Of a stretch of DNA of 22,326 nt, positions 13,010 to 20,993 are shown piece by piece; positions within the stretch are counted from its first letter, which is position 1; each line of letters starts with the position of its first letter. Origin of the DNA: a virus; the IMG/VR virus record IMGVR_UViG_3300025087_000313, positions 1-22,326 of that record; one strand, 5' to 3'. The position numbers were made by a program, and so were the translations under genes. The notes beneath the pieces are model-generated. The model searched no databases. It was given only the letters and a program-made list of their open reading frames with translations, and was not told the DNA's origin.

Positions 13010-15588
13010 ATGGCACCAGGTGTAAATATTACCACTACCACCAACCAGTATTTGGCTCCGTTAGCCTAACCCAAAGCGGCAATTAGTTGATTTATTATTA
13101 AAAGGCGCTAAGATATGGTTTATGTCACATAGTGAAGAAACCAAAATAAAAATATCTAACGCACTGAAAGGTCACAAACACTCTGAAGAAACCCTCGCAA
13201 AACTTCGTGGAAGTAAAAGGAGTGACGAGTTTCGCAAAAAGATGAGTGAAATTGCTAGAAATCGTATACCTTGGAACAAAGGAAAGAAATTAGGAAATTT
13301 ATTTCCTAATTCTGGACAGTTTGTAAAGGGTAGTAAGCGTTCTAAGGAATCTATCGAAAAACAAAGGACTTCAATGATAGGTATAAAACGTACTTCGTCT
13401 GAAATAGAGAAGAATAGACAAAGTCAATATCGTAGATTTGAAAAAGAAATAGATGGATATAGTTATGAAGATAACGGTCGTAGGAACAGAAGAAAGATAC
13501 GACTTATTAAAAATGGAGGTCATCATTCAATAAAAGAATGGAACGACTTGAAGGAAACTCATAACTTTACCTGTAAAATATGCCAACTCAAAGAACCTTA
13601 CATACGATTAACAAAAGACCATATAGTTCCAGTTTCTAAAGGAGGTAGCGACGATATAACAAATATCCAACCTCTCTGTAGGAAATGTAATTCTATAAAA
13701 TCAACAAAACTAATTGAAAATCGAGTGAACTCAGGGGAAGTCCAGAACGGATAATCCTGACCCGAGCGTGCATCTAAAAGGTGCACGAAGGAGCAACGAC
13801 TAGGTAGTGAAACTCTAACGAGAATATAATCTACCCACGAGCGCTCGACACCGAAAGGTGATGATATAGTCTGAACACTATAGGAATATAGTGAAGTGGT
13901 AATTAAAAAAGCCACGATAACAAAATTGTTTGGGTAGACCAAGTGCTTCGTGACAACTACTTCTTCGGCAAACTAATGCAGAAGACCAAGAAGTACGAAG
14001 GAAGTCAGATGCTTATCCCTAAACTATTTAGTTTCGCTTGGTAAGCGACTTCATGGGGATATAAAATCAGTTCTAATATACGGCGAAACTCCCACCTGCG
14101 CTTTGCGTAAATGGACAACGCCTACCAAGCACATTGACAGATATAATAGGAATGACATATAATGTAGTCATGGAAGATTACATTTATATGGCAGGTTTCT
14201 TTGATGGTGAAGGATGTATACGTATTAACAAACGGGTAAGACCAGTTAGTATTGAGTATTCTTTGTTTATCTCACTTGGGCAGAAAGACGGTGCCTGTAT
14301 GGACTGGTTAGTCAGTACATTTGGAGGACACGTCCATAAAGTCAAGAGAGATAACTCATTTATCTGGATAGTGAGCAATAAAAAAGCTCACGAGTTTCTA
14401 GAAAAAGTAATTCCGTATTTGAAGTACAAGAAACCACAAGCCCTAGCTGCTTTACAACTCGCTAATGGTAAAAGAACAAGAGTTCTTTCGCCAGAAGAAT
14501 TAGCAAGACGAGAAAGCATATATCTAGAAATAAAAAGACTTAAACATGTCTTTGAACAACCAATGTTCGCAGGTACAACGACTAAACGAATTGACCCGAA
14601 AGGGATGTAATAGTCTGAACACGGCAGGAATGTCGTGAGGAGAGGTCGGATAGAGTAAGCAACTATCCCTCGGAAGAATTTCTCCCTAGTAACAAGCTTG
14701 ATGAAATACCAGAAGGGTACCGCATCAGTAGCATTCAATGGCTACGACCTTCTCCCAATCTCTCAACAGCCGACGAGCGTCAACATGACTTTTTATCCAA
14801 CATTCATCGCAACAAACGTTTCTCTTGCAGGTACAGACCTTTCGGTCAACGCAACCGCAATGCAAACACTTAAGTTGCTTGCTGTTGAAATGGAAAGCCG
14901 TAAGCAGGATGCCGCAGACGACGTTGGTAACTTCCTCCAGGGTGACGGTACGTCATTCGGTGGAAAGGCTCCGAACGGTCTTGCAAACACTATCGACAAC
15001 GGTACTGTCGCAGCAAACTACGGTGGACTTAGCCGTGCAACATACAGTGGTCTTAACGCTACTGTTACAGCATCAGGCGGTACAATCTCACTCGTAAAGG
15101 TACGTACTCTTTGGAATGCAATCTCAGACGGTCCAGTAGTTCCAGACTTCATTGTAACAGACTACACAACATGGGCTTACTTTGAACAGCTCCAGACTCC
15201 ATTCCAGCGCAACACTGCTGACTTCGGTCGTGACAGTGGACGTGTAGCATCTACTTCAGGTTACAGCGAACAGATGTGGGATGGTATGATTATCAGCCGT
15301 GACAAGAAGGTAACTACTGGTTACTTCTACATGCTCAACATGAAGGACACCCTCGATTGGTACGGTCTTAAGTGGTGGGAAGGTGAACGTGTCTCTCCAA
15401 AGGCAAAGGATATCCAAGGAAACGTATATGAAAACAATCTATACGCTCCAGGTGATGCCTTTACATGGACAGGTATGATTAAGGCTTACAATCAGGGTAC
15501 TATCAACGGCTTCATGATTCTCGGTGGACAGATGATTTGTAAGGCTCCGTTCCGTAACGGAGTGCTTACGGGAATTACTGGTGTGTAA
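13010..15588 (+). CDS. Major capsid protein, three exons split by two group I introns
   Basis: Exons are 13010-13061, 13929-14020 and 14701-15588: join gives 1032 nt and 343 residues. Exon 1 reads MAPGVNITTTTNQYLAP and would stop at a TAA (13067-13069) inside the intron if not spliced. Codon TTT is formed across junction 1 (APF-WVDQVLRDNYFFGKL), and junction 2 falls between codons (SQMLIP-MKYQKGTASVAF). The body (DLLPISQQPTSVNMTFYP, later RTLWNAISDGPVVPDFIVTD) suits the HK97-like capsid shell protein that follows portal and scaffold genes. Automatic callers would start it at 14698 or 14701 and lose 48 N-terminal residues. The ATG at 13010 is preceded by AT-rich sequence without a Shine-Dalgarno. 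Family assignment rests on position and length as much as on motifs. Confidence 0.85.
13062..13928 (+). mobile_element. Group I intron 1 in the capsid gene (867 nt)
   Basis: P1: exon CCGT (13058-13061) pairs with GCGG (13076-13079), with the required U-G at the 5' splice site. P10: CCCAAA (13070-13075) pairs perfectly with exon 2 start TTTGGG (13929-13934). The intron ends in G (13928). P7: GACTA (13798-13802) with TAGTC (13867-13871). P8: CACC-GAAA-GGTG (13849-13860). P9: CACTATA-GGAA-TATAGTG (13876-13893). Stems between P7 and P8 (around 13804-13834) suggest P7.1/P7.2-type insertions as in subgroup IA. It carries an HNH endonuclease ORF. Confidence 0.92.
13122..13754 (+). CDS. NUMOD3-HNH homing endonuclease in intron 1
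   Basis: A 210-residue intron-encoded endonuclease. Residues ~2-90 carry at least three NUMOD3 DNA-binding repeats (HSEETKIKISNALKG, HSEETLAKLRG, SDEFRKKMSEIARN, and a weaker one at SKESIEKQRTSM). The C-terminal HNH domain has C151 and C154, then KDHIVPVSKGG with Asp166-His167, Asn181, and CRKCN at 186-190. It would cut intronless capsid alleles to spread the intron. A weak promoter, TTGATT-N16-TAAGAT, ends 7 nt before its ATG. The structure appears intact. Confidence 0.93.
   Translation: MSHSEETKIKISNALKGHKHSEETLAKLRGSKRSDEFRKKMSEIARNRIPWNKGKKLGNLFPNSGQFVKGSKRSKESIEKQRTSMIGIKRTSSEIEKNRQSQYRRFEKEIDGYSYEDNGRRNRRKIRLIKNGGHHSIKEWNDLKETHNFTCKICQLKEPYIRLTKDHIVPVSKGGSDDITNIQPLCRKCNSIKSTKLIENRVNSGEVQNG
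14134..14163 (+). promoter_or_regulatory. Consensus sigma70 promoter inside intron 2
   Basis: Perfect TTGACA (14134-14139), 18 bp, perfect TATAAT (14158-14163). The endonuclease ATG at 14170 is 6 nt downstream. It would make the LAGLIDADG gene independent of capsid transcription. The TTG of the -35 box is in frame with the endonuclease and is a false start. Confidence 0.7.
14170..14610 (+). CDS. LAGLIDADG homing endonuclease in intron 2
   Basis: A 146-residue protein. The single LAGLIDADG helix is YMAGFFDGEGCIRI at residues 6-19, with acidic D12 and E14 near the catalytic position. The rest contains DNA-contact beta strands (EYSLFISLGQKDGACMDWL, HKVKRDNSFIWIVSN) and a helical end. One motif means it should act as a homodimer. 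I start at the ATG at 14170 because of the promoter spacing; ATG 14152 and TTG 14134 are alternatives. Its stop overlaps the intron core between P8 and P7. It would target capsid genes lacking intron 2. Confidence 0.9.
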   Translation: MEDYIYMAGFFDGEGCIRINKRVRPVSIEYSLFISLGQKDGACMDWLVSTFGGHVHKVKRDNSFIWIVSNKKAHEFLEKVIPYLKYKKPQALAALQLANGKRTRVLSPEELARRESIYLEIKRLKHVFEQPMFAGTTTKRIDPKGM

Positions 15589-15599
15589 TCTTAACTTAT

Positions 15600-16724
15600 A
15601 TGTCTACACCAGGAAATCTTCTCGTTGAAAACAACGACCCATATACAATGACCAACGGCGGTATTCGTACTGCGAAGCCTGTATATATCGACAATGACTT
15701 GACAGTAACTGGCACCACTACTATCGCAGGAGTTTCTTTGACCGACCTTACGGTTACTGGAAACACTGTTATTGGTAACTCAGCAACCGACACACTTGCT
15801 GTGACAGGAGTCTCAACATTTACAGCAGGTGCGACAACTGACGCAGTGAATGTTACTGGTACCGCTATTACTACAGGTAAGGCTATCGAGGTCATTGACC
15901 TCGCAGCACTTACTTCTGGTATTGGTGTCAGTGTCACGTCTGCTGCGACTGCCATTACTGGTGCAGGACGCTTGATTAGTTCGTCACACTCAGGTGCGAC
16001 AACGACATCAGGTATCTTGAATGAGTTTGCCTCGGCAGCTAACGACGAAACGGTTATCGTAAAGGTAACTGCTTCGGATGTGAACGCTCTTGGTACTGCT
16101 CTTCAGGTGTCTTCTGCTACCACTACTGGTAACGGAATCACTGTAGCAGCCAACGCTCTCACCGATGGTTTCGGAGTCTCCGTCACGTCTTCGGCAACCG
16201 CCTCAACGGCTACGGGTCGCTTGCTTAACGTAAACCACTCGGGGGTGTCAAGTACCTCGGGTATTGTAGCTGAGGTTAAGTCTGCAGCAGCAGACGAAAC
16301 TGTAGTGTTCCAAGCCCTTGCCTCTGATGCTCTTGCTGCAGGTAAGGTGGTGAACGTATCAGGTGCGGCTGTCACTACAGGTATGCTTCTCTCTGTTGCG
16401 AACGCTGACGCGCTTACCACTGGTGGGATCGCTCAGTTCAAGAGTAACAGCGCAGATACCTCATCTCGTAACCTTGTGGACATCCACAACGACAACGCCT
16501 CTGCAACTGGTACAGTTCCCCTCCAAATCACGCAGGACAACGTAACAAGCACAAACTTCAAACTGATGTATAAACTCGGTTCTATCGGCTTCTATATCTC
16601 AGACGAAACATCACCGAACACTGCACTCACTGCAGCTAAGGGTTCAGTTTGTTTCAATGGTAGTGCGACTGGTCAGGCGTTCTGGAACACTGACGGAGCT
16701 ACTGCTTGGACTGCGTTCGCTTAA
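15600..16724 (+). CDS. Beta-repeat structural protein after capsid (head fibre or decoration)
   Basis: A 374-residue Thr/Ala/Gly/Ser-rich protein made of short beta repeats (DLTVTGTTTIAG, DLTVTGNTVIGN, TDTLAVTGVSTFTAG). Two ~80-residue units in tandem follow: one with GIGVSVTSAATAITGAGRL and one with GFGVSVTSSATASTATGRL, each continuing to a similar end. The C-terminal GSVCFNGSATGQAFWNTDGA is a motif often ending phage fibre proteins. Triple beta-helix fibre is a likely fold. Position directly after the capsid gene suggests a head fibre or decoration protein; tail fibre is possible. No start Shine-Dalgarno. Confidence 0.65.
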   Translation: MSTPGNLLVENNDPYTMTNGGIRTAKPVYIDNDLTVTGTTTIAGVSLTDLTVTGNTVIGNSATDTLAVTGVSTFTAGATTDAVNVTGTAITTGKAIEVIDLAALTSGIGVSVTSAATAITGAGRLISSSHSGATTTSGILNEFASAANDETVIVKVTASDVNALGTALQVSSATTTGNGITVAANALTDGFGVSVTSSATASTATGRLLNVNHSGVSSTSGIVAEVKSAAADETVVFQALASDALAAGKVVNVSGAAVTTGMLLSVANADALTTGGIAQFKSNSADTSSRNLVDIHNDNASATGTVPLQITQDNVTSTNFKLMYKLGSIGFYISDETSPNTALTAAKGSVCFNGSATGQAFWNTDGATAWTAFA

Positions 16725-16742
16725 TAACTAATAACATAAACT

Positions 16743-17498
16743 ATGTCTAGAATTACACAAAAAGGACAAGGCTCACCACTTTCTGTCGTAGCAAATGGTC
16801 TATTCCAGACCTCAACTGATGCATCCCTCGCGACTCTCGTCGGAACACGTTGGGATTTATCAGATGGACGTGAAGTCATGCTTGTATCAGCAGGTGCGGT
16901 AGCCCTCACTTCTGGTAAGCTTATGCAGGATGCAGCAATCGTTGCAGATCACCAGAACGTCGCAGTAACTGCATATCAAGCATATTCTGCAAACGGAAAC
17001 GTTCCTGCAAAGGTTACAGTTACTCTTGGTGCTACAGCAGCAACGGCTAATCAGTACGCAGGAGGCTTCGTGGTAGTGAACGACAACAACGGTGAAGGTC
17101 AAACTCTCCGTATTGCTTCACATCCAGCAGCAGACGCTTCTGCAACACTTGCTATCACACTTGAGGACGGTGCAAATACCGCTCTCACGACAGCATCAGA
17201 AGTATGTATTATCCCGCCACACGGAAAGGGCATCATCATTAACCCTACCACTCCAACAGGAGCACCAGTAGGTGTGACGCTCTACCCTATCGCAGCAAAT
17301 GCATACGGATTCATCACTACAAAGGGAGTAACATCATGCCTTAACGGCGATGCGGCACTCACTGTAGGCTCCGCAATCTCTCCTTCAAATGCTACGGCAG
17401 GAGCAGTAGAGAACGGCGTAATTGCACAAGGCTTTGTAGGAAGTGCACTCCAAACTGGAGTCGACACAGAATACCGAGCAGTGTTCATTAACCTCTAG
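16743..17498 (+). CDS. Probable head decoration or minor structural protein
   Basis: A 251-residue Ala/Thr/Val/Gly-rich protein with no long helices. It begins MSRITQKGQGSPLSVVANGL, has TRWDLSDGREVMLVSAGAVA, and ends in a region rich in conserved turns (GFITTKGVTSCLNGDAALTV, ENGVIAQGFVGSAL). Proteins with this order occur next to capsid genes in other tailed phages, usually as decoration or minor head proteins. The gene is 18 nt after the preceding fibre gene. Exact family unknown to me; the structural role is inferred from composition and context. Confidence 0.6.
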   Translation: MSRITQKGQGSPLSVVANGLFQTSTDASLATLVGTRWDLSDGREVMLVSAGAVALTSGKLMQDAAIVADHQNVAVTAYQAYSANGNVPAKVTVTLGATAATANQYAGGFVVVNDNNGEGQTLRIASHPAADASATLAITLEDGANTALTTASEVCIIPPHGKGIIINPTTPTGAPVGVTLYPIAANAYGFITTKGVTSCLNGDAALTVGSAISPSNATAGAVENGVIAQGFVGSALQTGVDTEYRAVFINL

Positions 17499-17594
17499 TT
17501 CTTCCGCTCTGCCCCATACAGGGGTGGAGACGGGTGCGTTAGGTACGGCTCGACTCTGATAAAGAGTTAATTATCTTGTAAAAAGAAACATATT
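17499..17594 (+). terminator. Two hairpins in the gap; weak terminator candidate
   Basis: This gap contains CCCC-ATACA-GGGG (17512-17524), with a flanking CTC/GAG extension, and ACTCT-GATAA-AGAGT (17553-17567) followed by an A/T-rich run without a clear T-tract. The first hairpin could partly end transcription of the head genes; the second might protect or regulate the next mRNA. No good promoter was found here. Confidence 0.35.
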
Positions 17595-18110
17595 ATGCAA
17601 AACAACGTAATGGAGTATGAAAGTGTATTGCCAGAGAATTTCAATGGTATTTTCACATTCAGTAATCCGAGTAAAGAAGATTTTATTGGCGTATGGAACC
17701 GCAAGGAATACATTTTTAGGGCTGGAACAACATCAGATATGGTGATGACAGACCATTCACCAATTGAGGTGCAGCACATTCGCAAGAAGTTTGCAAAGGA
17801 CTTGGCGGAACGTGAGTTCTTTAAGAGCAAGAATTATGAACATCACCGTTCTCGTGAATCAACACGTTCATCAAACGGAATGCTCCAGCCAACGGGGCAA
17901 GGCATGTCTCATGCTGGTGCATACACACTTAAAGACCTTGAACCATACATTCAGGAATGTCTCCAGCCTCTACCATCTTCTCAGCTCATGGCTCGTGCTG
18001 TTAAAAATCCAGACCTCGAAGACAGTTTGTCCAGAAATGACAAAGGAGAACTGAACACTAATGTGATTGATACAAAGACGTCACTACGCCAAAAGGCTCT
18101 CAATTCTTAA
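17595..18110 (+). CDS. Unrecognised 171-residue protein
   Basis: The N-terminal half is beta-rich (GIFTFSNPSKEDFIGVWNRK, then EYIFRAGTTSDMVMTDHSPI), followed by a charged helix (EVQHIRKKFAKDLAEREFFK) and a polar C-terminal half. The compact N-terminal domain seems conserved-looking, but I cannot name its family. It begins a set of genes between head and fibre modules, so it could be a head-tail connector or structural protein. The next gene starts 3 nt after its stop. Confidence 0.65.
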   Translation: MQNNVMEYESVLPENFNGIFTFSNPSKEDFIGVWNRKEYIFRAGTTSDMVMTDHSPIEVQHIRKKFAKDLAEREFFKSKNYEHHRSRESTRSSNGMLQPTGQGMSHAGAYTLKDLEPYIQECLQPLPSSQLMARAVKNPDLEDSLSRNDKGELNTNVIDTKTSLRQKALNS

Positions 18111-18113
18111 TCT

Positions 18114-18818
18114 ATGAAACTGCTCACTAAACAAGAAATACAGCAAAAAACTGCGAATGCTCGTAAGTTAGAAATTGACGAAGGCAAGAAACTTGCACAG
18201 TCTGTAGACAATTTGCGTGAATTACGTTCCTTGGAAGAGCAGAATCTTGAGAAGTTTCGAGAAAAGACAGTTTCTGCTATTCATAAAGAAATAGAAGAAT
18301 TGTCTGGTGAACGTGATTCTTTAGTCAGAGAAGTAAAAACGCTCGAAGATAAACGTGAAGAGGCTCGTAAGCCATTAGATGAAGAATGGGGCACTGTACG
18401 TAAACGTGTCGAAGAAATTGATGATCGACTTGCTAGTATATCTATTCGTGAAGAATGGTTGAAGGAAAGAGAGGAAAAAATCTCTAGTAAAGAAACACTT
18501 ACGAAACGCGAGTTTGAACGAGCAGACGCATCAAGCCTACGTGCTTCTCAGTTACTTAAATCAGCTGATTCAAAGGAGCAAGAGGCATCAAAGTGTGTTG
18601 CTTCAGCGAAAGCTATCGAGGAATCAGCCATACTTATGAAGGACGAATCCATAAAAACGTTGTTAGCACGCGAAAATGCAGTAGCACTTCGCGAAAGTAG
18701 TATGATTTTGCAGGAAAATAACGCCGAAAAAGAAAGAGAAGAACTAGCAAAAGAATGGCGGTTGCTCGAAGACCGCAAAGCATTATTCGAACGAAACAAA
18801 AAAAGATTATGTCTCTAA
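18114..18818 (+). CDS. Long coiled-coil protein
   Basis: A 234-residue protein that is almost entirely helical and charged, with heptad-like stretches (REVKTLEDKREEARKPLDEE, VEEIDDRLASISIREEWLK, ALRESSMILQENNAEKERE). No transmembrane helix or enzyme motif is present. It may be a structural rod, or a scaffold for tail or fibre assembly. The ATG is 3 nt after the previous stop, and its last 10 nt overlap the next gene. Family not recognised. Confidence 0.7.
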   Translation: MKLLTKQEIQQKTANARKLEIDEGKKLAQSVDNLRELRSLEEQNLEKFREKTVSAIHKEIEELSGERDSLVREVKTLEDKREEARKPLDEEWGTVRKRVEEIDDRLASISIREEWLKEREEKISSKETLTKREFERADASSLRASQLLKSADSKEQEASKCVASAKAIEESAILMKDESIKTLLARENAVALRESSMILQENNAEKEREELAKEWRLLEDRKALFERNKKRLCL

Positions 18819-19105
18819 ATACAGGCACTGCAGTTGGATATTCATACAAGAATATCACCACAACCACTACTACACTTGTAAAATCAGGTGCTGGTATTCT
18901 TCACACCTTAACACTTACTAAGCCTGTTGCGACTGGTACGATTGCTATTTATGATGGAATTGATGCTACAGGCACTTTGATTGGAACTATCACCGTTCCT
19001 GCAAATCCACAGCCGTCTACGCTCACATTTAACGCGCATGTTCTCGTTGGAATTACAATAGTAACGGGAACTGCTGCGCAGGATATTACCGTAACATTCA
19101 TCTAA
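18809..19105 (+). CDS. Small beta-sandwich structural protein
   Basis: A 98-residue beta-rich protein starting MSLNTGTAVGYSYKNITTTT. Its middle is LHTLTLTKPVATGTIAIYDG, with a late TIVTGTAAQDITVTF, a pattern common in small phage structural proteins of a jelly-roll-like type. An upstream in-frame GTG or TTG would overlap the coiled-coil gene; I use the ATG at 18809. It is followed after 1 nt by the next gene. Probably a virion decoration or fibre-associated protein. Confidence 0.65.
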   Translation: MSLNTGTAVGYSYKNITTTTTTLVKSGAGILHTLTLTKPVATGTIAIYDGIDATGTLIGTITVPANPQPSTLTFNAHVLVGITIVTGTAAQDITVTFI

Positions 19106-19106
19106 T

Positions 19107-19376
19107 ATGACAAATGCGCCGAGAGACGAAAATAACGTACCTGCGCTTCTTGCTGTATTAAATACTGATAGCGTTCAAGGTACGAATCTTGTACCTTTAG
19201 AAATTGATAGCAGTGGTTTGATAAAGATATCAACAAGTGCTACAATTTCATTTACGATGGTACCTGTCGACCCGAGAGACGAAAACTACCGTACCTGTGC
19301 CTTATTTCTTGGAGATGATGAATTAACATACCCCGCAGTTGCAACCAGTGACGGGAGTTTATTAATTGATATGTGA
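19107..19376 (+). CDS. Short fibre-associated protein with RDEN motifs
   Basis: The 89-residue product carries two related motifs, PRDENNVPALLAVLNTD near the N-terminus and PRDENYRTCALFLG near residue 55, each followed by a beta segment (LVPLEIDSSGLIKIS, AVATSDGSLLIDM). The next gene starts with a matching SRDQNSVPVTLFQ. This repeat is often seen in phage fibre-related proteins and may form a fibre base or a docking site. It ends in TGA. Confidence 0.65.
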   Translation: MTNAPRDENNVPALLAVLNTDSVQGTNLVPLEIDSSGLIKISTSATISFTMVPVDPRDENYRTCALFLGDDELTYPAVATSDGSLLIDM

Positions 19377-19380
19377 TCTT

Positions 19381-20805
19381 ATGGCAGAAAACGCTTCAAG
19401 AGACCAAAATTCTGTACCTGTAACCTTATTCCAGATTGACGGAGAGGCGAGAGGTAATTTAATGATGGGTAGGATAGACCAGGCCACAGGACGTATCCTT
19501 GTCGATGCAGCAGGAGGTGGTGACGTAGTAGGTCCAGCTTCATCTACCGATAACGCAATAGCTAGGTTTGACGGGACTACAGGTTTACTACTACAAAATA
19601 GCGGTGTAACCATATCTGATGCTAACGTGATGTTAGTACCGAGTCTTACTGCTTCTGAGATAGTCATTACAGATGCGTCAAAGAATCTAGTATCAGCTGC
19701 CGTAGCTACATATCCAAGTCTTACCGAACTCACTTATCTTAAGGGGGTTACTTCTGCTATCCAGACACAAATAAATACAAAGGCTCCGTCTACGTCTCCG
19801 ACTTTTGCAACATCAATAACAGGTTCATACCTAACAGCATCAGAGATTCTTATCACTGATGGCTCTAAGAATATTGTTTCTGCTGCCGTTGCTACATATC
19901 CATCACTCACAGAACTAACTTATGTCAAAGGAGTAACTAGTGCTATTCAGACACAGCTCAATGCTAAGGCTGCAACTCTAAGTGGCACTATTAACGAGAT
20001 TGCGTACTTCGATAGTTCTTCTACTATCGCATCTCTCGCTGTAGCAACATATCCGTCTCTAACGGAACTTTCTTATGTAAAGGGCGTAACAAGTGCTATA
20101 CAGACACAGTTAGGTACGAAGGCATCAACAGCACTCGACAACCTTGCATCTGTTGCAATCAATACATCTCTCGTATCAGATACAGATAACACAGATGACT
20201 TAGGTACTACGGTAAAGAAGTGGGCTAACTTATTTGTAACAACAATCGGAGCTACTGCAACGCGCGTGACGAAGGGATGGTTCACTGATATTGAATCTAG
20301 CAACATGCCAACAGTTGGTGGCACAGCAATTCTCACATCTCTCACAGCACCACAGTTCACTACAATAGAATTAGGACATGCTTCAGACACTACACTATCC
20401 CGTGTATCCGCAGGAGTGATTGCAGTAGAAGGCGTGACAATACCAAGCATTTCTAGTACGAACACATTTACGAATAAGCGTGTGACTAAACGTACAGGAA
20501 CAACAACATCAAGTGCGACACCTACTATCAACACTGATAACGTAGATGCTTACTCGCTCACAGCTCAAACAGAAGCAATTACCTCGTTCACTACAAACCT
20601 TTCAGGAACACCAACAGAAGCACAAGGTCTTTTGATTAGTGTGACAGGAACGGCAGCCCGTGCAATTACATGGGGCGCATCATTCGAGAACGGTCCCGTG
20701 GCATTACCAACAACCACAGTCACAACCACGAGACTTGATACATTCTTTATTTGGAACAGTGTCACCTCGAAATGGAGATGTATGGCAACAGGTTCAACAG
20801 TATAA
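19381..20805 (+). CDS. Tail fibre protein with repeats
   Basis: A 474-residue protein. The N-terminal ~60 residues share the RDxN motif with the previous gene. Residues ~85-250 contain three related repeats with AVATYPSLTEL followed by (S/T)YxKGVTSAIQTQ. A beta-rich shaft follows (ITKDDLGTT-like TDDLGTTVKKW, ATRVTKGWFTDIES). The C-terminal domain (WGASFENGPVALPTTTVTTT and SVTSKWRCMATGSTV) looks like a fibre tip. The repeated sequence probably forms a trimeric fibre for host binding. Start chosen at ATG 19381; a TTG at 19366 would overlap the previous gene. Confidence 0.8.
   Translation: MAENASRDQNSVPVTLFQIDGEARGNLMMGRIDQATGRILVDAAGGGDVVGPASSTDNAIARFDGTTGLLLQNSGVTISDANVMLVPSLTASEIVITDASKNLVSAAVATYPSLTELTYLKGVTSAIQTQINTKAPSTSPTFATSITGSYLTASEILITDGSKNIVSAAVATYPSLTELTYVKGVTSAIQTQLNAKAATLSGTINEIAYFDSSSTIASLAVATYPSLTELSYVKGVTSAIQTQLGTKASTALDNLASVAINTSLVSDTDNTDDLGTTVKKWANLFVTTIGATATRVTKGWFTDIESSNMPTVGGTAILTSLTAPQFTTIELGHASDTTLSRVSAGVIAVEGVTIPSISSTNTFTNKRVTKRTGTTTSSATPTINTDNVDAYSLTAQTEAITSFTTNLSGTPTEAQGLLISVTGTAARAITWGASFENGPVALPTTTVTTTRLDTFFIWNSVTSKWRCMATGSTV
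19645..20130 (+). repeat. Three degenerate repeats in the tail fibre gene
   Basis: The units share AVATYPSLTEL and KGVTSAIQTQ, with copies starting near 19699, 19885 and 20038 (spacings 186 and 153 nt). Bases have drifted but the protein is kept, so the repeats are under protein-level selection. They may allow fibre length change through recombination. Confidence 0.8.
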
Positions 20806-20815
20806 TAAATAATAT

Positions 20816-20989
20816 ATGACAAAGGTAAAAACAAACTCAAGTGTAAATATTACGAAGACATTCAATTATTCTAAAAATGGAGTAACACTCAGTTTCTCTC
20901 TTCGTACTGATGTAAAGAACCAACTCATTGACTTCAAGGAAATACTTGAGACTGCTTTGTCGGATATTAACAAGGAGATAGCAGAATAG
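20816..20989 (+). CDS. Unrecognised 57-residue protein between fibre genes
   Basis: The ORF starts at ATG 20816, after an AT-rich leader, and encodes MTKVKTNSSVNITKTFNYSK, then VTLSFSLRTDVKNQLIDFKE and an acidic helical end. It runs between the fibre and glycine-rich genes without overlap, and such small proteins are common beside fibre genes in phages. Possible roles include fibre assembly chaperone; no specific evidence. Confidence 0.65.
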   Translation: MTKVKTNSSVNITKTFNYSKNGVTLSFSLRTDVKNQLIDFKEILETALSDINKEIAE

Positions 20990-20993
20990 ATTT

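Larger units (their letters stand above)
14021..14700 (+). mobile_element. Group I intron 2 in the capsid gene (680 nt)
   Basis: P1: exon TATCCCT (14014-14020) pairs with GGGGATA (14055-14061), 7 bp with the splice-site U-G. P10: TTCAT (14050-14054) pairs with exon 3 start ATGAA (14701-14705). The terminal G is 14700. P7: GACTA (14580-14584) with TAGTC (14611-14615). P8: CCC-GAAA-GGG (14595-14604). P9: CACGGCA-GGAA-TGTCGTG (14620-14637). No P7.1/P7.2 is visible, so its subgroup differs from intron 1. The LAGLIDADG ORF runs through the 5' strand of P7 and P8. Confidence 0.93.

Noticed and set aside
14698-14703. TTG or ATG as the true start of the capsid protein
   Set aside because: The intron 2 P10 pairing covers 14701-14705 and exons 1 and 2 give an in-frame N-terminus, so this is exon 3, not a gene start.
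19374-19376. TGA recoded as Gly (code 25) or Trp
   Set aside because: TGA ends this gene, the replication initiator and the 131-415 gene at natural gene boundaries, and no gene has an internal TGA.
20073-20534. 153-residue open frame on the minus strand
   Set aside because: Entirely antisense to the tail fibre gene, with composition mirroring its repeats and no independent support.
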